A DNA stretch of 39,291 bases from Nitrospirota bacterium (GTDB taxonomy: Bacteria; Nitrospirota; Leptospirillia; Leptospirillales; Leptospirillaceae): NCBI GenBank assembly GCA_027314645.1, contig DAHVAL010000016.1:1-39291 (forward strand). The letters run 5' to 3'. A program made the position numbers and the translations under genes. Each line of letters starts with the position of its first letter. The stretch's first letter is position 1. The notes under the pieces were generated by a model that saw only the letters and a program-made list of their open reading frames with translations, searched no databases and had not been told where the DNA came from. Positions 34,424 to 39,291 of this stretch are shown in pieces.

Positions 34424-37276
34424 ATGGGATTTCATGGACGAACCATGTCCTGGTTCTTCGTGTTCGCTTTAGCCCTTGGCACGGTCGCGCCCGAGGCGTG
34501 GTCCGCCCAGGACCCTTCCGCACAAAAACCTTCTGTCCCCGGCACCACCCAAGCGGCTCCGTCGGTTCTGTACGGGGTGGTCCGTTCCGCCAAGGACCAG
34601 AATAAACTTTCGGGTGTTCCGATTCGGCTTGAAAATTCTTCCAGCGGACAGGTCATCATAAAAGAGAGCGATCAGCAGGGCGCCTTCATCTTTTCAGACC
34701 TTGCCCCGGGCGACTATAAGATTCGGGTGGGGGGTGGAAAGTTCTCCATCCAGCAAAAGGAAGGGTTGTTGAAAGCGGGGACGGTCGGCGAGATGAATTT
34801 TGCCGTGAACGCGCTGTCTCAGGGAAATTCCTCGATCATCGGAGCCATCTTCGAGGGGAAAGGAAGCAACAAGATTCCGATTGGGGCCCAGGTCGCGATC
34901 GAAAACGTCAAGACGAAAGAAGTGTACCAGGTCACCACCGACAAGACGGGGCTGTTTCATCTCGAGGGTATCCCCTCCGGGCGGTATCTCGTTCAGGCCA
35001 CCCGGAAAGGATACCTTCCCTTCACGCAGGAAATCGCCGTGGCAGGGCTCACCCACGAGGACATCCAGCTTCAGCCCAACAGCTTGGCGGAGGCGAATAT
35101 CGAGGCCCAGGGAAACAAGAAGATTCATGACACGACCGGGGCCATCTCCATCGTCGGTCAGAAGAAATTCCAGCAGAACCTGACGACCGGCGCCACCTAC
35201 ACCCTCATGCAGAACACCCCGGGGATCGAATACTATTCCCGGTCCGGAGGGGAAGGGATCTCGGGCGGGATGAACTTCATGTCGTGCCGGGGCTACACGG
35301 TGGGCGGAGCCAACACGAGCCCTGTCGGAACGGCCGGAATCGAGGTCTCCGTCGAGGGGGTGCCGCTCAATAACGAAGCGGACGGCGGAGAGATCTACGA
35401 TTTGGGGTTCATGAACACCGACGTGAAGTCGGCGGAAGTCCAGAGAGGCGTCACGACCTCCCGTCAAACCGGAAGCTACGCGGCTGGGTGCGCCATCAAC
35501 TTCACGCTGAAGGATCCGACTCCGGATGCCTACCAGAAGATCACCTCCGGAGGGGGGTCCTACGGTCTCTATTACACGAGCTATATCAATAATTCCGGGT
35601 TGTCCGACTCGGGCTGGGGCGGATACAACGACTTCACCATCCTCCACCAGGACGGATTCCAGGAATTCACCCCGCTCACCGAATACCAGTACTATGGAAA
35701 TCTCACCAAGTATCTGACCAAAGGAAAGATCTACTTCGTCGCCACTGCAAACTACAAAAATTATGACCGCGGCGCCTCGGTGACCGTCGACAACTACAAC
35801 ACCTTCGGACCGACCTTCAACGGAGGCCCGAGCTTTTCCAATCCCAGCAACGGGGCCACGACTCCCAATGCTCCGTTCTACAAGAATTGGTCGTACGGCC
35901 GGTTCTTGCTCGATCTCGGGTTCAAGAACCAGATCACCCCGGATCTTCGCGTGACGAACTCTCTCTACGTGGTGGCGGAGCCGAACGGAGACACCAGCAT
36001 GCCCGTCGGGTTCTCTGGCGGGGCAAATATCCCGGTCACTCCGAACACCCAGGCCATGAATATTTCCCCCAACTACAGCAACCAGCTGGGATACCAGTTC
36101 ACTCAGAACTACTATCAGGCCCAAGGGTTCAAGGCCGGCGACATCGCCGAGGTCAAGTACCATCTCTTTTATGGCGATGATGTGTATCTTGGAATGAAGG
36201 GGCAGTATGCGACCTACCAATATTTCATCATGCCCCTGTCTTTTGCGAACCAGGTGGGAGGAACGATCAACGCCAACTATTCCCAGACCAGCATCGTCGG
36301 ATATCTGGAAGATCACTACCAGCCGGTCAAGCAGATGCTCCTGAACGTCGGGTTCCGGGTGGCGAGCATTGCGCAGTACTTCAACGATCAGGTGCCTCTC
36401 GACCAGCAGGCCAATTACAAGTCCAGCCAGGTCGGGCCCAGCTCGGGGGGGTCCATGCTGGTCCCGATGCCCCACGCGGGCTTGAACATTTATCCGACGG
36501 ACAACTGGAAACTCTACGTGAACGGAGGAGAATCCTTTGCCCCTCCCGCGATTTTCGCCTACAAGGGGGCAGGTCCGGGGGGAGTCCCTGGCGGGGTTTC
36601 GCCCGAAACGGTGTGGGACCTGAGCGCCGGCGTCCGGTATACGTGGAAGAAAGGCTACGTCGCCGGAGACGTCTTCAGCGACTACCTCAGCAATATGCCG
36701 GTCCCCGTCGTCTTCGGGTCCGGGTCAACGCAATACACGCAGTTTGAAAACATCGCCGAAGCAAGACAGCAAGGGATCGAGCTTGAAGGAAAGTACACCC
36801 TCGGCTGGGGATTCGGGCTGGAAGGGAACTTCACCTACATCCAGGGCGTTTTCGGCAATACTCCGGTCAATGGCCCCGGAACGCAGCCAAACTTCGAAGG
36901 GGATCTGATTCCCTATATTCCCATGGATATGGCCAACATCGCGCTTTCTTATGATCACGGGCCGTGGCATTTCCTCGTGGACGAGCGCTTCACCGGGGTC
37001 ATGAACATCATCGACTTTTCCGGGGGAAACTCGGGAACCGGCAATTTCCAGCAGCTGGTCCCGGCCTACTGGGTGACCGATCTTCACGCCTCCTACGACC
37101 TTCCGGTCCTGAAGGGATGGTACAAGAAGGCCGATGTGGCGGTGGACGCCTATAATCTCTTGAACACCAATTACTACAATCCGGCCGGGCTCTCACCGTA
37201 TAATTCGGTCGAGACGCTCTTCGTCTATCCCGGGGAGCCGGTGAACGTGTTTGCCTCGCTCAACCTGACCTTCTAA
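34424..37276 (+). CDS. TonB-dependent receptor 2 with N-terminal regulatory-like repeats
   Basis: A 950-aa outer-membrane receptor homologous to receptor 1 along its whole length. A signal peptide (about 1-28, ending WSA) precedes two carboxypeptidase-regulatory-like repeats (about 47-125 and 138-217; GAFIFSDLAPGDYKI and GLFHLEGIPSGRYLV). The plug has TGAISIVGQKKF, NFMSCRGYTVGG and VEGVPLNNEADGG, and the barrel ends in NLTF. Its only two Cys, 288 and 356, are 68 residues apart, exactly as in receptor 1. AAAGGAG lies before ATG 34424. The Glu-type regulator is directly upstream and a strong terminator follows. It presumably depends on the tonB operon at 26754-28555. Substrate unknown. Confidence 0.92.
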   Translation: MGFHGRTMSWFFVFALALGTVAPEAWSAQDPSAQKPSVPGTTQAAPSVLYGVVRSAKDQNKLSGVPIRLENSSSGQVIIKESDQQGAFIFSDLAPGDYKIRVGGGKFSIQQKEGLLKAGTVGEMNFAVNALSQGNSSIIGAIFEGKGSNKIPIGAQVAIENVKTKEVYQVTTDKTGLFHLEGIPSGRYLVQATRKGYLPFTQEIAVAGLTHEDIQLQPNSLAEANIEAQGNKKIHDTTGAISIVGQKKFQQNLTTGATYTLMQNTPGIEYYSRSGGEGISGGMNFMSCRGYTVGGANTSPVGTAGIEVSVEGVPLNNEADGGEIYDLGFMNTDVKSAEVQRGVTTSRQTGSYAAGCAINFTLKDPTPDAYQKITSGGGSYGLYYTSYINNSGLSDSGWGGYNDFTILHQDGFQEFTPLTEYQYYGNLTKYLTKGKIYFVATANYKNYDRGASVTVDNYNTFGPTFNGGPSFSNPSNGATTPNAPFYKNWSYGRFLLDLGFKNQITPDLRVTNSLYVVAEPNGDTSMPVGFSGGANIPVTPNTQAMNISPNYSNQLGYQFTQNYYQAQGFKAGDIAEVKYHLFYGDDVYLGMKGQYATYQYFIMPLSFANQVGGTINANYSQTSIVGYLEDHYQPVKQMLLNVGFRVASIAQYFNDQVPLDQQANYKSSQVGPSSGGSMLVPMPHAGLNIYPTDNWKLYVNGGESFAPPAIFAYKGAGPGGVPGGVSPETVWDLSAGVRYTWKKGYVAGDVFSDYLSNMPVPVVFGSGSTQYTQFENIAEARQQGIELEGKYTLGWGFGLEGNFTYIQGVFGNTPVNGPGTQPNFEGDLIPYIPMDMANIALSYDHGPWHFLVDERFTGVMNIIDFSGGNSGTGNFQQLVPAYWVTDLHASYDLPVLKGWYKKADVAVDAYNLLNTNYYNPAGLSPYNSVETLFVYPGEPVNVFASLNLTF

Positions 37277-37313
37277 CCGGGCCCGGGAGGCCCCCTCCTG
37301 GCGGTGTCGTGCT

Positions 37314-37348
37314 CCGGGCCCGGTCCGAGGACTGGGCCCGGTTTTTTT
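37314..37348 (+). terminator. Intrinsic terminator after receptor 2
   Basis: CCGGGCCC, a 12-base loop, GGGCCCGG and TTTTTTT: a perfect 8-bp GC stem with a strong T run, 37 bp after the receptor 2 stop codon. It separates the receptor from the propeller gene. Confidence 0.93.
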
Positions 37349-37433
37349 ATGGTGGGATCAAAATCAGGACAAGGGCAGGCATTCTGGGGGTATGGATCAG
37401 CCCGATGAGGGCTTTCGGGAGGGGGAGGAAGAG

Positions 37434-38486
37434 GTGAAAAAGAGATTTTCCGGCGTCCGGGGAGGGAGGGTCGCGCTCTCCCTGATCCCCTTCGGTCTAT
37501 GGCTGTCCTTAGCCGTCCCCACCTGGGCAACAGATTCGGGGACGATTTCCGGGGAGGGATGGAGCGAGATCGCCCGGGTTCCGCTTCCGGGGGCGCCCAC
37601 CCGGTTCGACTACCAAAGCCTGGATCCCGGCACGGGACGCCTCTATCTCGCCCACCTGGGGGATGGGAAACTGGTCGTCGTGGATACCCGGGCACAAAAG
37701 GTGGCCGCCACCGTGTCCGGATTCCCGAACGTCCATGGGGTCCTCGCGGTTCCTGAAATCGGAACGGTTTACGCCACCGTCTCTTCGAAATCCCGAAGAT
37801 CGCCGGGGAGCCTCGTGGTCGTGGACACGAAGGACCTTCGGGTCCTTGCGAGGATTCCCACCGGAATCCATCCCGACGGCCTCGATTATGACACCAAGAC
37901 CGGCCGCCTGTTCGTCTCCAATGAATGGGGCAGGAGCCTGAGCGTCATCGACACCCTCCACAATCACGTCATTAAAACGATCCCGCTGGGCGGAGAGGTC
38001 GGCAACACACGGGCGGATCAAAAAATCCACCGGGTGTTCGCCACTGTCCAGACCCGAAACCTCATGGTCCGAATCGATCCGTTCTCCCTCCATGTCGATC
38101 GGACCTACAGGCTGTCCTGCCGGCATCCTCACGGCCTGGCGATCGACGGAGAGACCCAAATGGCCTATGTGGCGTGTGAAGGAGACTCCAGGGTTCTGGC
38201 GGTGGATCTCGGAACCGGCAAGGTGTCCGCAAACCTTCCAACGGGCCGGAGACCGGACGTTCTCGCCCTCGACGCCTCCCGGCACCGTCTTTTCGTCGCC
38301 TCCGAGTCCGGCGTGGTGACCGTGTACCGGGTCAACGGGAACACCCTTGAGCTTTTGTCGCGCGCGAACCTGGGCGTGCGGGCCCACAGCATCCTGGTCG
38401 ATCCGGCAACGCACCGCGTCTATCTCCCCCTCGAGAACGCCGAGGGACATCCGGTGCTTGAGATCCTGAAGTATCACCAGAGGTGA
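37434..38486 (+). CDS. Secreted YVTN-type beta-propeller protein
   Basis: A 350-aa exported protein built of repeated beta-propeller blades. The basic start VKKRFSGVRGG and hydrophobic stretch ending VPTWA form a signal peptide (about 1-33). Blades repeat at roughly 42 residues with a common pattern such as GRLYLAHLGDGKLVVVDT, GRLFVSNEWGRSLSVIDT and QMAYVACEGDSRVLAVDL. GGAGG five bases before GTG 37434 gives this start; ATG 37392 lacks a ribosome site and would bury the signal peptide. Family members are periplasmic and bind ligands or partner proteins without a fixed activity. It lies after receptor 2 but beyond a strong terminator, so a shared role is only a possibility. Confidence 0.85.
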   Translation: MKKRFSGVRGGRVALSLIPFGLWLSLAVPTWATDSGTISGEGWSEIARVPLPGAPTRFDYQSLDPGTGRLYLAHLGDGKLVVVDTRAQKVAATVSGFPNVHGVLAVPEIGTVYATVSSKSRRSPGSLVVVDTKDLRVLARIPTGIHPDGLDYDTKTGRLFVSNEWGRSLSVIDTLHNHVIKTIPLGGEVGNTRADQKIHRVFATVQTRNLMVRIDPFSLHVDRTYRLSCRHPHGLAIDGETQMAYVACEGDSRVLAVDLGTGKVSANLPTGRRPDVLALDASRHRLFVASESGVVTVYRVNGNTLELLSRANLGVRAHSILVDPATHRVYLPLENAEGHPVLEILKYHQR

Positions 38487-38598
38487 CTCCCAAGCCCGGC
38501 GAGCCGGGTCTCCCCCGCTCCGAAGGACCACGTCCCTGGAGAAATCGGCCGGACCCTGGACGCGCTGCCATGATCGCGACACCGGACTCCCCGAAAGG

Positions 38599-39291
38599 TC
38601 AGGGGGGATTCTGGGCCTTTTTGTAGAGGTCCGACAGAAGGGGGAAGCGCTTGGAGAAGAGCGCGAAGGCGGTGAGGGCATATTCGCGGATCTCGTATTG
38701 GGCGTTCTCCTTCATCCGCAGGTCGAAAAAATTCATGAGGGAGCGAAAGTTCACCGTCCAGTACACATCGCTGTAGGCCGAGACGGGGACGGAGGACCGT
38801 AACAGTTCCCGGGCCCGGGCCCGGTAAGGGTTTCGGGCCGAGGGATCCCCCTTTGCCTCTGGGATGAGCCCCTGTTCGACCGCGTCGTCGATCCGCCGGC
38901 AGGCGTCCTTGTATTCGGCGTCATAGAACGCGAAGATCTGTTCCATGAGCGCGGAGTAACGGTCGGTCTGGTCTTGGGTCATGACTTCGAACCCATTGAC
39001 GGATCGGGCGTCTTTTCCGGGGATGTAGTAGGCCGAGATGGGTTTTCGATAGCGCATGGAAAATTCGTTCCAGGTCGAGATCCGATGCTTGACCCACTGG
39101 CGCAGGACAAAAATGGGCGCGATGAACCGAAAGCGGAAGTAGACCGTTTCAAACGGGGTTCCGTGATGTTGGGAGAGGAGGTGGAACAGGAGGGTTCGGT
39201 CCTTGTCCGAAAGGTCGCTCACGGACCGCAGGCGACGGTTGGAGGTCGACACCCGGGCGGTGTTGAGAATGGTGGTTTCGTCTCCCCAGGT
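38599..39291 (-). CDS. thyX: Flavin-dependent thymidylate synthase ThyX (5' end outside window)
   Basis: Makes dTMP from dUMP with FAD and methylenetetrahydrofolate, replacing ThyA. The frame is open to the right edge, and the residues before GTG 39252 (TWGDETTILNTAR) belong to the ThyX N-terminus, so the gene is cut by the window, not started there. About 231 residues are visible. HHGTPFETVYFRFRFIAPIF, the ThyX motif region RQWVKHRISTWNEFSMRY (usual form RHRxxSxNExSxRY, here with Lys for the first Arg) and VYWTVNFRSLMNFFDLRM are all in place. The C-terminus ends at 38599, after a 112-bp gap from the propeller gene. Confidence 0.95.
   Translation of the reverse strand, partial: TWGDETTILNTARVSTSNRRLRSVSDLSDKDRTLLFHLLSQHHGTPFETVYFRFRFIAPIFVLRQWVKHRISTWNEFSMRYRKPISAYYIPGKDARSVNGFEVMTQDQTDRYSALMEQIFAFYDAEYKDACRRIDDAVEQGLIPEAKGDPSARNPYRARARELLRSSVPVSAYSDVYWTVNFRSLMNFFDLRMKENAQYEIREYALTAFALFSKRFPLLSDLYKKAQNPP

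Noticed and set aside
34694-36475. 593-codon minus-strand open frame
   Set aside because: Antisense to receptor 2, with no recognisable motifs and no ribosome site.

Overview
The window comes from a Gram-negative, fairly GC-rich bacterium. It has outer-membrane porins and receptors, a TonB-ExbB-ExbD system, arsenite efflux, ThyX instead of ThyA, and a glycogen-type GH15 hydrolase next to glycolytic genes. This mix would suit an acidophilic chemolithotroph such as Leptospirillum (Nitrospirota). That assignment is an inference from gene content only; no rRNA or tRNA gene is present to test it.

Layout. 1-1809: an arsB arsenite pump (cut by the left edge, apparently with a CTG start) divergent from an ArsR-type repressor. 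1817-7705: a sugar-phosphate and glucan block with pgi, a coupled phosphoglycerate-mutase-like phosphatase, a GH15 glucoamylase and a pfkB kinase. 7887-11155: a UbiB/AarF kinase-like protein and a tandem SagB-type nitroreductase. 11389-11709: the C-terminal remnant of a DyP-type peroxidase. 11774-14087: leuA divergent from an Lrp/AsnC regulator. 14298-18486: a DUF1054 protein, purA, and a three-gene set of an EmrB/QacA-type MFS exporter, a two-TM protein and a thiamine-binding-fold protein.

18780-26284 is a phosphate regulon: a DcaP-like porin, a PhoB-like regulator and pstS-pstC-pstA-pstB-phoU, closed by a strong terminator. Pho-box-like 11-bp repeats precede pstS (clear) and the porin (weaker). 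No PhoR kinase is next to it.

26325-37276 is the most unusual part. An exbB-exbD-tonB operon with a small secreted protein lies beside two homologous TonB-dependent receptors, each with two N-terminal carboxypeptidase-regulatory-like repeats. Each receptor has its own OmpR-family regulator directly upstream on the same strand, so two regulator-receptor modules point away from a shared 741-bp gap. Tandem 11-bp CTTTAC-like arrays lie before receptor 1 and in the gap. The second regulator has Glu in place of the phospho-accepting Asp. No histidine kinase is in the window. I read this as a paired, possibly cross-regulated outer-membrane uptake system with unknown substrate.

The right end holds a secreted YVTN-type beta-propeller protein and thyX, which is cut by the window edge. 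TTG and GTG starts with good Shine-Dalgarno sites are common (ubiB, sagB-like, pstB, pstA, tonB, GH15, the propeller gene).
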